Assembly (NCBI GenBank): GCA_017407365.1
Contig: JAFQWR010000049.1
Location: 1 to 6,772, forward strand
Source of the DNA: Clostridia bacterium
Lineage (GTDB): Bacteria; Bacillota; Clostridia; Christensenellales; HGM11417
DNA: 6,772 bases
Direction of reading: 5' to 3'
The notes beneath the pieces were generated by a model, which worked only from the letters and a program-made list of their open reading frames with translations, did no database searches and was not told where the DNA came from. The position numbers were made by a program, and so were the translations under genes. Position 1 is the stretch's first letter, and each line of letters begins with the position of its first letter. Shown here piece by piece: positions 1 to 6,426 of the stretch.

Positions 1-366
1 ATTGCAGGTCAGAAGCCCGTTATCACCAAGGCTAAAAAGTCGGTTGCAAACTTCAAGGTACGTCAGGGCATGAACGTTGGTGCAAAGGTTACGCTGCGCG
101 ATCTCAGAATGTATGAATTTATGGATAAATTCATCTCCATCGCGCTCCCCCGCGTAAGAGACTTCCGTGGTATTTCAACAAACTCGTTTGACGGCAGAGG
201 CAACTACGCTATGGGCGTAAAAGAGCAGCTGATTTTCCCCGAAATCAGTTACGATCAAATTGAAAAAATCCGCGGCTTCGATATTTGCTTTGTAACGACT
301 GCAAAGACCGACGAAGAAGCAAGAGAGCTCTTGAAGGCAATGGGTATGCCTTTCAAGGCTGAGTAA
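1..366 (+). CDS. rplE: 50S ribosomal protein L5, 3' part (5' end outside window)
   Basis: The reading frame is open from base 1 to the TAA at 364-366 and gives 121 residues, against about 180 for full-length L5, so about one third is missing upstream. The Met codon at 70 is internal, because conserved L5 sequence (IAGQKPVITKAKKSVANFK) lies before it in the same frame. Other L5 hallmarks are RMYEFMDKFISIALPRVRDF, SFDGRGNYAMGVKEQ and the C-terminal TTAKTDEEARELL. L5 binds 5S rRNA in the central protuberance of the large subunit and contacts P-site tRNA. The gene sits in its standard place before rpsN, 16 bases upstream. The S8 repressor site known from E. coli near the rplE start would lie outside the window and cannot be judged. 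Confidence 0.98.
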   Translation: MAGQKPVITKAKKSVANFKVRQGMNVGAKVTLRDLRMYEFMDKFISIALPRVRDFRGISTNSFDGRGNYAMGVKEQLIFPEISYDQIEKIRGFDICFVTTAKTDEEARELLKAMGMPFKAE

Positions 367-382
367 GAGGAGGTATTTCCAC

Positions 383-568
383 ATGGCAAAAAAAGCGATG
401 ATCAATAAACAGCAAAAGACGCCTAAGTTTTCGACTCGCGCTTATACGCGTTGCTCGATCTGCGGCCGTCCCCATGCCGTGTTGCGCAAATACGGAATCT
501 GCCGTATCTGCTTCCGTAATTTGGCGTATAAGGGTCAATTACCCGGCGTCAAGAAATCGAGCTGGTAA
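383..568 (+). CDS. rpsN: 30S ribosomal protein S14, zinc-binding short form (type Z)
   Basis: The protein has 61 residues, the length of the short zinc-binding S14 (RpsN1/RpsZ); the zinc-free form is usually about 89-100 residues. Cys24-x2-Cys27 and Cys40-x2-Cys43 form the expected zinc ribbon, and the C-terminal half (CRICFRNLAYKGQLPGVKKSSW region) matches the family closely, including the final KKSSW. S14 is a late-assembling protein in the head of the small subunit. The start is fixed by AGAGGAGGT at 366-374, eight bases before the ATG and overlapping the rplE stop. It lies between rplE and rpsH as in most bacteria. All four zinc ligands are intact, so this is the C+ form. Whether a C- paralogue exists elsewhere in the genome cannot be seen here. 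Confidence 0.98.
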   Translation: MAKKAMINKQQKTPKFSTRAYTRCSICGRPHAVLRKYGICRICFRNLAYKGQLPGVKKSSW

Positions 569-580
569 GAGGAGGGTATC

Positions 581-979
581 ATGATTGTAACGGATCCTAT
601 TGCAGATATGCTCACCAGAATCAGAAACGCACTGCGTTCCAAAAAGGTTTCGGTAGATATTCCTGCATCTAATATGAAAAAAGCAATTGCTCAGATCCTT
701 TTGGACGAGGGCTATATCAACAACGTAGAGCTTCTGAACGATTCCGTTCAGGGCACTATCCGCATCACGTTAAAGTACGTGAACAAGCAAGAGAGCGTTA
801 TCAAGGGCTTAGAAAGAGTCTCCCGCTCTGGCTTGCGCAAATATTCCAAGGCGACGGAAATCCCCAAGGTAGTAGGCGGACTTGGCATTGCCATTCTTTC
901 TACGAACAAAGGTGTGATGACCGATAAGCAGGCTCGCAATGCCAATGTTGGCGGCGAAGTGCTTGCTTTCGTCTGGTAA
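581..979 (+). CDS. rpsH: 30S ribosomal protein S8
   Basis: The 132-residue product matches the usual S8 length. The N-terminus MIVTDPIADMLTRIRNA and the C-terminal half with SRSGLRKYSKATEIPKVVGG followed by GLGIAILSTNKGVMTDKQAR are characteristic. S8 binds the central domain of 16S rRNA (helix 21) early in assembly; in E. coli it also represses the spc operon by binding a 16S-like site in the mRNA. The ribosome binding site AGAGGAGGG begins two bases after the rpsN stop and ends a few bases before the ATG, giving tight coupling with rpsN. The 12-base gap has no room for separate regulation. Whether S8 autoregulates in this organism is not visible. Confidence 0.98.
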   Translation: MIVTDPIADMLTRIRNALRSKKVSVDIPASNMKKAIAQILLDEGYINNVELLNDSVQGTIRITLKYVNKQESVIKGLERVSRSGLRKYSKATEIPKVVGGLGIAILSTNKGVMTDKQARNANVGGEVLAFVW

Positions 980-993
980 AAGGAGGACCTATT

Positions 994-1536
994 ATGTCGA
1001 GAATTGGTAGACAACCCATCGACGTACCTGCTGGCGTAACGGTCACTTTTACGGACGGTGTCATCAGCGTTAAGGGCCCCAAGGGCACGCTGACGCAGGC
1101 CGTTGCAGACCAGCGCATCGGTATCAGTCAGGAAGGCGCAGTTATCACGGTAACCCGCGCATCCGAAGATAAGAAGGTTCGTGCAATGCACGGCTTATAC
1201 AGAGCACTTTTAGCAAACATGATTCAGGGTGTTACCCAGGGCTTCGAAAAGCGCCTCATCATCCAGGGTGTAGGCTACAAGGCAACCCAGGACGGTAACA
1301 ACATCGTGCTCAACGTAGGTTTCTCTCACCCCGTACCCTTCCAGGCTCCCGAGGGTGTGAAGCTTGAGGTTGTATCCGCAACTGAAATCGCTGTTTCCGG
1401 TATTTCCAAGGAAGCAGTTGGTCAGACGGCATCCAACATTCGTTGCATCAAGAAACCCGAACCCTACCACTGCTACGGTATTCGTTATAAAGACGAAGTT
1501 ATCCAACGCAAGGAAGGCAAGACGGCAGGTAAATAA
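994..1536 (+). CDS. rplF: 50S ribosomal protein L6, with unusual C-terminal signature
   Basis: The 180-residue product has typical L6 length and the expected tandem-domain layout: MSRIGRQPIDVPAGV at the N-terminus, VKGPKGTL near residues 26-33, and GFEKRLIIQGVGYKA at the start of the second domain. L6 binds 23S rRNA near the GTPase-associated (sarcin-ricin) region of the large subunit. Start support is AAAGGAGG at 979-986, seven bases before the ATG. The oddity is at residues 157-162, where the usual PYKGKG signature reads PYHCYG, followed by a normal IRYKDEVIQRKEGK tail. The frame is intact on both sides, so this is substitution rather than a frameshift. Identity as L6 is not in doubt. Confidence 0.97.
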   Translation: MSRIGRQPIDVPAGVTVTFTDGVISVKGPKGTLTQAVADQRIGISQEGAVITVTRASEDKKVRAMHGLYRALLANMIQGVTQGFEKRLIIQGVGYKATQDGNNIVLNVGFSHPVPFQAPEGVKLEVVSATEIAVSGISKEAVGQTASNIRCIKKPEPYHCYGIRYKDEVIQRKEGKTAGK

Positions 1537-1555
1537 GGATAGGAGGTAGCAGGTA

Positions 1556-1924
1556 ATGATTAGTAAAACCGATAAGAATATCGAACGGTTAAAGCGTCAT
1601 AAAAGAGTCCGCGCCAAAGTATCCGGGACTGCTGCAAAGCCCAGACTTTGCGTTTACAGAAGCTTAAACCATATCTATGCACAGATCATCGATGACGTTG
1701 CAGGCAAGACCCTTTGCGCAGCTTCCACGATGGAAAAAGAGGTTAAGGCTCAGATTGCTGAGCTCACCAAAACGGAGCAGGCTAAGCTCGTTGGCAAGAC
1801 CGTTGCAGAAAAGGCTGCAAAGGTTGGCGTTACCGAGGTAGTATTCGACCGTGGCGGCTATCTCTACACCGGCCGTGTTCAGGCGGTTGCAGACGGCGCA
1901 AGAGAAGCCGGTCTTAAATTCTAA
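1556..1924 (+). CDS. rplR: 50S ribosomal protein L18
   Basis: The 122-residue product has normal L18 length. It begins with a basic N-terminus (KRHKRVRAKVSGTAAKPRL), followed by the conserved VYRSLNHIYAQIIDD strand-helix and ends with the family motif FDRGGYLYTGRVQAVADGAR. L18 binds 5S rRNA together with L5 and helps dock it into the central protuberance. AGGAGGT at 1541-1547 lies eight bases before the ATG. The 19-base gap from rplF is slightly longer than its neighbours but has no other visible signal. Confidence 0.98.
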   Translation: MISKTDKNIERLKRHKRVRAKVSGTAAKPRLCVYRSLNHIYAQIIDDVAGKTLCAASTMEKEVKAQIAELTKTEQAKLVGKTVAEKAAKVGVTEVVFDRGGYLYTGRVQAVADGAREAGLKF

Positions 1925-1941
1925 TAGGAGGAACGAAGCAA

Positions 1942-2460
1942 ATGGCAAGACGTGAAGATAACAGACGTAACAGACCCGAAGAGAAAGACGAGCTTATCAA
2001 AAAGTTAGTTGCAGTCAACCGTGTTACCAAGGTTGTTAAGGGTGGCCGTCATATGCGTTTCTCCGCACTGGTAGTTGTCGGCGACGGCAACGGCAGAGTA
2101 GGAATGGGCTGCGGCAAGGCTGGCGAAGTACCCGAGGCTATCGAAAAGGCAACGGCAGAGGCTAAGCGTAAAATGGCTCTCGTCAAACTCGTTGGTACGA
2201 CGATCCCCCATAAAGTTATTGGTAAGTTCGGCAGAGGTAACGTTTTAATGCTCCCCGCTGATGAAGGTACCGGTGTTATCGCCGGCGGTCCCGTTCGTGC
2301 GGTTATGGAAGCAGCCGGTATCAAGAATATCCGTACCAAATCGTATGGCACCAATAACCCCTACAACTGCATCCGCGCAACCATCGAGGGTTTGAAGGAA
2401 CTGCGCACTGCAGAAGACGTAGCAAAGCTCCGCGGCAAAACCGTGGAAGAAATCCTTTAA
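1942..2460 (+). CDS. rpsE: 30S ribosomal protein S5
   Basis: The product has 172 residues, typical for S5. The N-terminal double-stranded RNA-binding domain carries VNRVTKVVKGGRHMRF (residues 25-40) and VVGDGNGRVGMGCGKAGEVP. The C-terminal domain shows GTTIPHKVIGKFG, DEGTGVIAGGPVRAVMEAAG and SYGTNNPYNCIRATIEGL. S5 sits on the solvent side of the small subunit and affects decoding accuracy and mRNA unwinding. The loop around residues 27-36, where spectinomycin-resistance changes occur in other bacteria, looks like the ordinary susceptible type (VTKVVKGGR); this is inference from sequence only. AGGAGG at 1926-1931 precedes the ATG by ten bases. Confidence 0.98.
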   Translation: MARREDNRRNRPEEKDELIKKLVAVNRVTKVVKGGRHMRFSALVVVGDGNGRVGMGCGKAGEVPEAIEKATAEAKRKMALVKLVGTTIPHKVIGKFGRGNVLMLPADEGTGVIAGGPVRAVMEAAGIKNIRTKSYGTNNPYNCIRATIEGLKELRTAEDVAKLRGKTVEEIL

Positions 2461-2474
2461 GGAGGGCGAGCTAA

Positions 2475-2660
2475 ATGGCTAAAATTAAAGTGACGCTCGT
2501 TCGCAGCACCATCGGTTGCCTGCAAAAGCAGAAAGATACCGTTGCCGCGCTGGGCTTAAAGAAGATTCGCCAGAGCAAGGTTTTTGAGGATACCGCTGCT
2601 ATCCGCGGCATGGTATTCCGCGTAAAACACCTTGTAACGGTTGAAGAAGTAAACGCATAA
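2475..2660 (+). CDS. rpmD: 50S ribosomal protein L30
   Basis: The 61-residue product is the usual size for bacterial L30. Conserved features are the start AKIKVTLVRSTIGCLQKQK, ALGLKKI at the end of the first helix, and EDTAAIRGMVFRVKHLVTVEE at the C-terminus. L30 is a small peripheral protein of the large subunit. The Shine-Dalgarno sequence AAGGAGGG starts inside the rpsE stop codon and is eight bases from the ATG, so it should be translated by ribosomes finishing rpsE. Its position between rpsE and rplO is standard. Confidence 0.97.
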   Translation: MAKIKVTLVRSTIGCLQKQKDTVAALGLKKIRQSKVFEDTAAIRGMVFRVKHLVTVEEVNA

Positions 2661-2675
2661 GGGAGGCAATTCGAT

Positions 2676-3122
2676 ATGAGAATGCATACTATCGCTCCCG
2701 CACAGGGCGCTAATACCGAAAGCAAACGCTTAGGTCGCGGCATTGGCAGCGGTCTTGGCAAGACCGCAGGTAAGGGCCATAAGGGTCAATGGGCAAGAAG
2801 CGGTGGCGGCGTACGTCCCGGCTTCGAGGGTGGCCAGATGCCCTTATACCGCAGAATTCCCAAACGCGGTTTTAACAACAAATGGAGAAGAGAATTCCTC
2901 ACCATCAACATCGACAGACTCAACAGCTTTGAAGACGGCACTACCGTTACCGCTGAACTTCTGATTGAACTTGGAATGGTCAAGTATTTTGAGGATAACC
3001 GAGGCTTAAAGGTTCTTGGTAACGGTACTTTGGAGAAGAAATTGACCGTACAAGCCGCAAAATTCACTGAATCCGCAAAAGAGGCAATCGAGAAAGCAGG
3101 CGGAAAAGCTGAGGTGCTCTAA
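2676..3122 (+). CDS. rplO: 50S ribosomal protein L15
   Basis: The product has 148 residues, typical for L15. The glycine- and lysine-rich N-terminal extension (GRGIGSGLGKTAGKGHKGQ, residues 20-38) threads into rRNA in known structures, followed by ARSGGGVRPGFEGGQMPLY and RRIPKRGF. The C-terminal globular part has KVLGNGTL and KFTESAKEAIEKAGG. Trp39 occupies a position that is more often Asn or Lys in sequences I recall; this looks like ordinary variation. GGGAGG at 2661-2666 is nine bases from the first ATG. A second in-frame ATG two codons later is less well placed. The stop codon shares its last base with the secY start. Confidence 0.97.
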   Translation: MRMHTIAPAQGANTESKRLGRGIGSGLGKTAGKGHKGQWARSGGGVRPGFEGGQMPLYRRIPKRGFNNKWRREFLTINIDRLNSFEDGTTVTAELLIELGMVKYFEDNRGLKVLGNGTLEKKLTVQAAKFTESAKEAIEKAGGKAEVL

Positions 3123-3124
3123 TG
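3111..3124 (+). promoter_or_regulatory. rplO-secY overlap with internal ribosome binding site
   Basis: GAGGTG at 3111-3116 lies in the last codons of rplO and is five bases before the secY ATG at 3122. The rplO stop TAA (3120-3122) and the secY ATG share one A, giving TAATG. This suggests translational coupling, with ribosomes ending rplO restarting on secY. Confidence 0.8.
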
Positions 3125-4438
3125 TTTGAAACGTTAAAAAATGCATTTAAGGAGAAGGAAGTCCGCGTAAAGCTCTTCTGGACCTTCTTCATCCTTCTGA
3201 TCTACCGCTTAGGTTGCTATATCCCCGTTCCCGGTCTGGATATCGCAGCTATGCAAACGCAGGTAGAAAGCTCCGGCAATCAGCTGTTGACTCTGCTCAA
3301 CAGCATCACCGGTGGCTCGCTTGCAAACTGTACGTTGTTTGCTATGGGTATCGGCCCGTACATCAACTCTTCCATTATCATTCAGCTGCTTACCGTTGCT
3401 ATCCCCAAATTAGAGAGATGGCAGAAGCACGAGGGTGATGAGGGTAGAAGAAAGATCACCATGCTGACCCGTATCGCAAGCATCTTCCTTACCATCATTC
3501 AGGCAGTGGGCGTTCTGCTCTCTTCCGACGGTCTGGTAGACGAGGGCCTTCTTTCCGGCGCACCCTGGCTGGTTTACGCATTCGTAATCTTAGTATTCTG
3601 TGCAGGCAATATGCTCACCGTATGGCTGGGCGAGCGCCTCACCGAAAAGGATATCGGCAACGGTCTTTCCATGCTGATCTTCGTAGGTATTATCTCTACG
3701 GCAGGTATTGCTATCTTAGAATCCTTACAGAAGGCATTCCAGGGTGGCGACGCAGGTCTGACCGCTACCTGGCAGCTGATCGGCTTCCTTGTTGCAGTTG
3801 TCGTAATCTTCGCTCTGATCGTATTCGTTGATCTTTCCGAGCGTAAAATCCCCGTACAGTATGCTAAGCAGGTTAAGGGCAGAAAGGTTTACGGCGGTCA
3901 GTCCACGCATATTCCCATCCGCGTTAATGCGTCCGGTGTTATGCCTCTGATCTTTGCCTTTGCGCTCCTTTCCTTCCCCTCGCTGCTCATCAGCATGTTC
4001 GACGCAGACTACAGCTCCGGCTTTGCTCAGTTCTGGATGCAGTACCTCGGCGTTGGTACCTGGGCTTATTCGATCATTCTTGCTCTGCTCATTCTGTTCT
4101 TTGCTTTCTTCTACGGTCAGATTCAGTTCAACCCCGAAGATATCAGCAAAAACTTCCAGCAGACCGGTGGCTACATTCCCGGCATTCGTCCCGGTAAGCC
4201 CACCACCGAGTACCTCAAGAAGATCAACAACCGTATCACGCTGTTTGGTGCGATCTATCTTGCTTTCGTAGCACTTGTTCCTACCCTGATCTTCACGGCA
4301 GTAGCAGGTGACGGCAGCAGCCTGATCAACGCATTCAGCACGACCGGTCTTCTCATCGTCGTATCGTGCGCGCTCGACTTCCACAAGCAGCTCGAAGCGC
4401 AGATCATGATGCGTCACTACAAAGGCTTCTTAAGCTAA
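3122..4438 (+). CDS. secY: Preprotein translocase subunit SecY
   Basis: The 438-residue protein is the normal length for SecY, the pore of the SecYEG channel in the plasma membrane that works with SecA and the ribosome. Ten hydrophobic segments can be seen, roughly at residues 17-35, 71-94, 114-134, 147-168, 178-199, 217-236, 270-292, 314-333, 371-393 and 400-418. Family motifs include GCYIPVPGLD after segment 1, the plug region around 50-70, LGERLTEKDIGNGLSMLIF before segment 5, the cytoplasmic loop 4 with IPVQYAKQVKGRKVYGG, and loop 5 with YIPGIRPGKPTTEYL. Arg356 in that loop matches the arginine needed for SecA-driven translocation in E. coli. Its place after rplO is standard, and expression is probably coupled to it by the TAATG overlap. 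No defect is seen. Confidence 0.98.
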   Translation: MFETLKNAFKEKEVRVKLFWTFFILLIYRLGCYIPVPGLDIAAMQTQVESSGNQLLTLLNSITGGSLANCTLFAMGIGPYINSSIIIQLLTVAIPKLERWQKHEGDEGRRKITMLTRIASIFLTIIQAVGVLLSSDGLVDEGLLSGAPWLVYAFVILVFCAGNMLTVWLGERLTEKDIGNGLSMLIFVGIISTAGIAILESLQKAFQGGDAGLTATWQLIGFLVAVVVIFALIVFVDLSERKIPVQYAKQVKGRKVYGGQSTHIPIRVNASGVMPLIFAFALLSFPSLLISMFDADYSSGFAQFWMQYLGVGTWAYSIILALLILFFAFFYGQIQFNPEDISKNFQQTGGYIPGIRPGKPTTEYLKKINNRITLFGAIYLAFVALVPTLIFTAVAGDGSSLINAFSTTGLLIVVSCALDFHKQLEAQIMMRHYKGFLS

Positions 4439-4449
4439 AACTTTAACGC

Positions 4450-4479
4450 AGGCTTTCGGCGGATTTCCGCCGAAGGCTT
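4450..4479 (+). promoter_or_regulatory. Strong RNA hairpin between secY and adk
   Basis: Bases 4450-4462 pair with 4467-4479 around a four-base ATTT loop. The 13-step stem is continuous, with GGCGG/CCGCC at the top and two G-T pairs lower down. It lies 11 bases after the secY stop and ends ten bases before the adk Shine-Dalgarno (AAGGAG at 4489-4494). Only TTT follows the stem before GCCGCC, so it lacks the U-run of an intrinsic terminator. An attenuator, RNA-processing site or mRNA-stability element is possible. CCGCC at 4482-4486 could compete for the GGCGG arm. Confidence 0.65.
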
Positions 4480-4498
4480 TGCCGCCGTAAGGAGAACC

Positions 4499-5128
4499 AT
4501 GAAAATCGTTATTTTAGGCGCACCCGGTGCCGGTAAGGGCACGCAGGCTAAGCGCATTGCCGAAAAATACGCCGTAGCTCATATTTCTACCGGTGACATT
4601 TTAAGAGAGAATATCAAGGCGCAAACGCCTCTTGGCATTCAGGCAAAGGGCTTTATGGATAACGGTCAGCTCGTGCCCGACGATCTCGTTGTAGCACTTG
4701 TTGCAGACCGTGTTCAGCGCGAGGATTGCAAAAACGGCTTCCTGTTAGACGGTTTCCCCCGTACCATTGCTCAGGCAGAGGCTCTGGATAAGATTATGCC
4801 TCCCGATGCAGTGCTCAACATTGACGTTGATACCTCGCTTCTGTTGAAGCGCCTGACCGGACGCAGAGTATGCGCAAAGTGCGGCGCTCCCTATCATATC
4901 GATACGTTAAACGGAGCAACGAGCTGTTCGCTGTGCGACGGCGAGCTGATTCACCGTGCAGATGATACCGAAGAAACGGTTGGTGCGCGCCTCAAGGTTT
5001 ATGAAGCGCAGACCAAGCCCCTCATCGAGTATTATCAGGCTAAGGGCAAAATCAACGACGTAGACGGCACGCTTGCCATCGAAGAGGTTTTTGCCGCTTG
5101 CTGTAAGGTATTGGACGGTTTGCAATGA
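4499..5128 (+). CDS. adk: Adenylate kinase, zinc-type lid
   Basis: The enzyme interconverts ATP + AMP and two ADP in the cytoplasm. The 209-residue protein has the P-loop GAPGAGKGT (7-15), the AMP-binding STGDILRE (30-37), GFLLDGFPRT (80-89) with Arg88, and a long-form lid. In the lid, Cys125-x2-Cys128 and Cys143-x2-Cys146 form a four-cysteine zinc site as in many Gram-positive enzymes. The stretch between the cysteine pairs is 14 residues, about two fewer than in Bacillus enzymes, and the usual FNPPK segment is absent (YHIDTLNGATSC instead). ADDTEETVGARLKVY after the lid is normal and includes the catalytic Asp and Arg positions. GGAG at 4491-4494 is only four bases from the ATG. The gene ends with TGA, the only non-TAA stop in the window, because of the ATGA overlap with map. 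Confidence 0.97.
   Translation: MKIVILGAPGAGKGTQAKRIAEKYAVAHISTGDILRENIKAQTPLGIQAKGFMDNGQLVPDDLVVALVADRVQREDCKNGFLLDGFPRTIAQAEALDKIMPPDAVLNIDVDTSLLLKRLTGRRVCAKCGAPYHIDTLNGATSCSLCDGELIHRADDTEETVGARLKVYEAQTKPLIEYYQAKGKINDVDGTLAIEEVFAACCKVLDGLQ
5113..5128 (+). promoter_or_regulatory. adk-map ATGA overlap with weak ribosome binding site
   Basis: The map ATG at 5125-5127 overlaps the adk TGA at 5126-5128. Only a weak GGACGG (5113-5118) precedes the start, in contrast to the near-consensus sites elsewhere in the window. Translation of map therefore probably depends on reinitiation by ribosomes finishing adk; this is inference. Confidence 0.65.
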
Positions 5129-5868
5129 TCTCCATCAAATCGAAGGCGGATATTGCGGCAATGCAGCGCGCGGGTGAAATTGTCAGGGACCTTCTTCTGT
5201 TAATGGAAGAAAAGGTTAAGCCCGGCGTCACCACAAGAGAGTTGGACCGTATTGCATACGAGTTTATCATCGCGCGTAAGGCCGCACCCTCTTTTTTGCA
5301 TTACAACGGCTATCCTGCCACAATCTGTGCTTCCGTAAACGAAATGGTGGTGCACGGTATCCCCGGAAAGTATAGGCTTTGCGAGGGCGATATCATCAGC
5401 ATCGACGTAGGAGCTGTGATTGATGGCTTCCATGCAGATGCTGCCCGTACCTTTGGTGTGGGGACCGTTTCCGCAGAGAAGCAGAGGCTGATGGACGTTA
5501 CCAAACAATGTTTCTTTGATGCGCTTGCCGTTTGCCGGGAGGGCAACCGACTTTCGGATATTGCCCGAGCAGTGCAAACGTTGGCAGAGAAAAACGGATA
5601 TGGCGTTGTGCGCGCCCTCACGGGTCACGGCATCGGTAAACAGATGCACGAGGATCCTCAGGTAGCAAACTTCGTCACCGGTGGTCAAGGCTTGCGCCTT
5701 AGGGCAGGTATGGCAATTGCCATTGAGCCCATGATCAACCAAGGCACCTGGCAGGTTCGCTTTTTAGACGACGGCTGGAGTGTTCTTACGATGGACGGTA
5801 AGCCCAGTGCGCATTACGAAAACACCGTGATTATCACGGAGGGCGAACCCATCGTCACGACGTTATAA
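5125..5868 (+). CDS. map: Methionine aminopeptidase, type I
   Basis: This enzyme removes the initiator methionine from nascent proteins after deformylation. The 247-residue length fits a type Ia bacterial enzyme with no N-terminal zinc-finger extension. The five metal ligands are all present by alignment to the E. coli enzyme: Asp94, Asp105, His168, Glu201 and Glu232. His77 (MVVHGIP) and His175 are the conserved substrate-side histidines. Recognisable motifs are ISIDVGAVIDGFHADAARTF, TGHGIGKQMHEDP, AIAIEPMIN and DGKPSAHYENTV. Pairing with adk after secY is the classic arrangement in Bacillota and many other bacteria. The start is set by the ATGA overlap with adk. Confidence 0.98.
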   Translation: MISIKSKADIAAMQRAGEIVRDLLLLMEEKVKPGVTTRELDRIAYEFIIARKAAPSFLHYNGYPATICASVNEMVVHGIPGKYRLCEGDIISIDVGAVIDGFHADAARTFGVGTVSAEKQRLMDVTKQCFFDALAVCREGNRLSDIARAVQTLAEKNGYGVVRALTGHGIGKQMHEDPQVANFVTGGQGLRLRAGMAIAIEPMINQGTWQVRFLDDGWSVLTMDGKPSAHYENTVIITEGEPIVTTL

Positions 5869-5879
5869 AAGAGGAAGAT

Positions 5880-6176
5880 ATGCACGAAACAAAATTGGTC
5901 CCGGGACTGATCGTTTATAGCAAAGCAGGCAGAGATGCCGGACGCTATTATGTTGTTTGCGAGGTGTTAGAGGGCGGTTACGTTTTAACGGTAGACGGTC
6001 AGAAGCACCGTATGGACAACAAAAAGCGTAAAAAGTGCAAGCATCTTACCCTTACCAATCATACGCTTGAAGGCATCGGAGAGAAGTTTTCAAGCGGCAA
6101 GCAGGTTTTCGATAGCGAGCTTCGTAAGGCGTTACGTCCTTTCAATAATGAAGAAGGCGCAATCGATCAAAAATAA
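5880..6176 (+). CDS. KOW-domain RNA-binding protein (L14e/L6e/L27e-like)
   Basis: The 98-residue protein begins with a KOW-type module: PGLIVYSKAGRDAGRYYVV (residues 8-26), then a second strand pair GGYVLTVDGQKHRM, and a very basic stretch DNKKRKKCKHLTLT (46-59). This pattern is that of the small bacterial relatives of eukaryotic ribosomal proteins L14e/L6e/L27e, often found between map and infA in Bacillota (the position of B. subtilis ybzG, from memory). The tail (about 60-98) is mixed charge and not recognisable. A role in ribosome or RNA binding is inferred from domain and context; the exact function is not established to my knowledge. GAGGA at 5871-5875 is close (four bases) to the ATG. 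It lies 11 bases after map and 15 before infA, clearly in the same transcript. Confidence 0.88.
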   Translation: MHETKLVPGLIVYSKAGRDAGRYYVVCEVLEGGYVLTVDGQKHRMDNKKRKKCKHLTLTNHTLEGIGEKFSSGKQVFDSELRKALRPFNNEEGAIDQK

Positions 6177-6191
6177 GGAGAACGGTATTAT

Positions 6192-6413
6192 ATGTCGAAA
6201 GACGACGTGATCGAGGTTGAAGGCGTAGTAGTAGAATCTCTACCCAACGCCAATTTCAAAGTTAAGCTCGGCAACGGGCATGTTATCACCGCGTATATCT
6301 CGGGTAAGCTTCGTATGAATTATATCAAGATTATCCCCGGTGACACGGTAAAAATCGAAATGAGCCCATACGATCTGACGAAAGGTCGGGTCATCTGGCG
6401 CAGCAAAACTTAA
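6192..6413 (+). CDS. infA: Translation initiation factor IF-1
   Basis: The 73-residue protein is a single OB-fold domain and matches IF-1 throughout: SKDDVIEVEGVVVESLPNA at the N-terminus, NGHVITAYISGKLRMNYI in the middle and PGDTVKIEMSPYDLTKGRVI near the C-terminus. IF-1 binds the A site of the 30S subunit during initiation and stimulates IF-2 and IF-3. AAGGAG at 6175-6180 overlaps the stop of the KOW gene and is 11 bases from the ATG. Position directly before rpmJ is typical for Bacillota. Confidence 0.98.
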   Translation: MSKDDVIEVEGVVVESLPNANFKVKLGNGHVITAYISGKLRMNYIKIIPGDTVKIEMSPYDLTKGRVIWRSKT

Positions 6414-6426
6414 GGAGGTATCTCTT

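Noticed and set aside
70..366. A separate 98-residue gene starting at the ATG at base 70
   Set aside because: The same frame is open to base 1 and encodes conserved L5 sequence before this Met; it is the C-terminal part of rplE.
3725..4417. 230-codon open frame on the - strand inside secY
   Set aside because: It lies wholly opposite a clear secY, its product is highly charged and resembles no family I know, and there is no ribosome binding site or operon logic for it. It is a by-product of secY codon usage.
4450..4480. Intrinsic terminator after secY
   Set aside because: The stem is strong, but only three T follow before GCCGCC, and adk and map continue on the same strand with close spacing.
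5200..5742. 180-codon open frame on the - strand inside map
   Set aside because: It is antisense to a complete map with all catalytic residues, and its translation shows no domain pattern.
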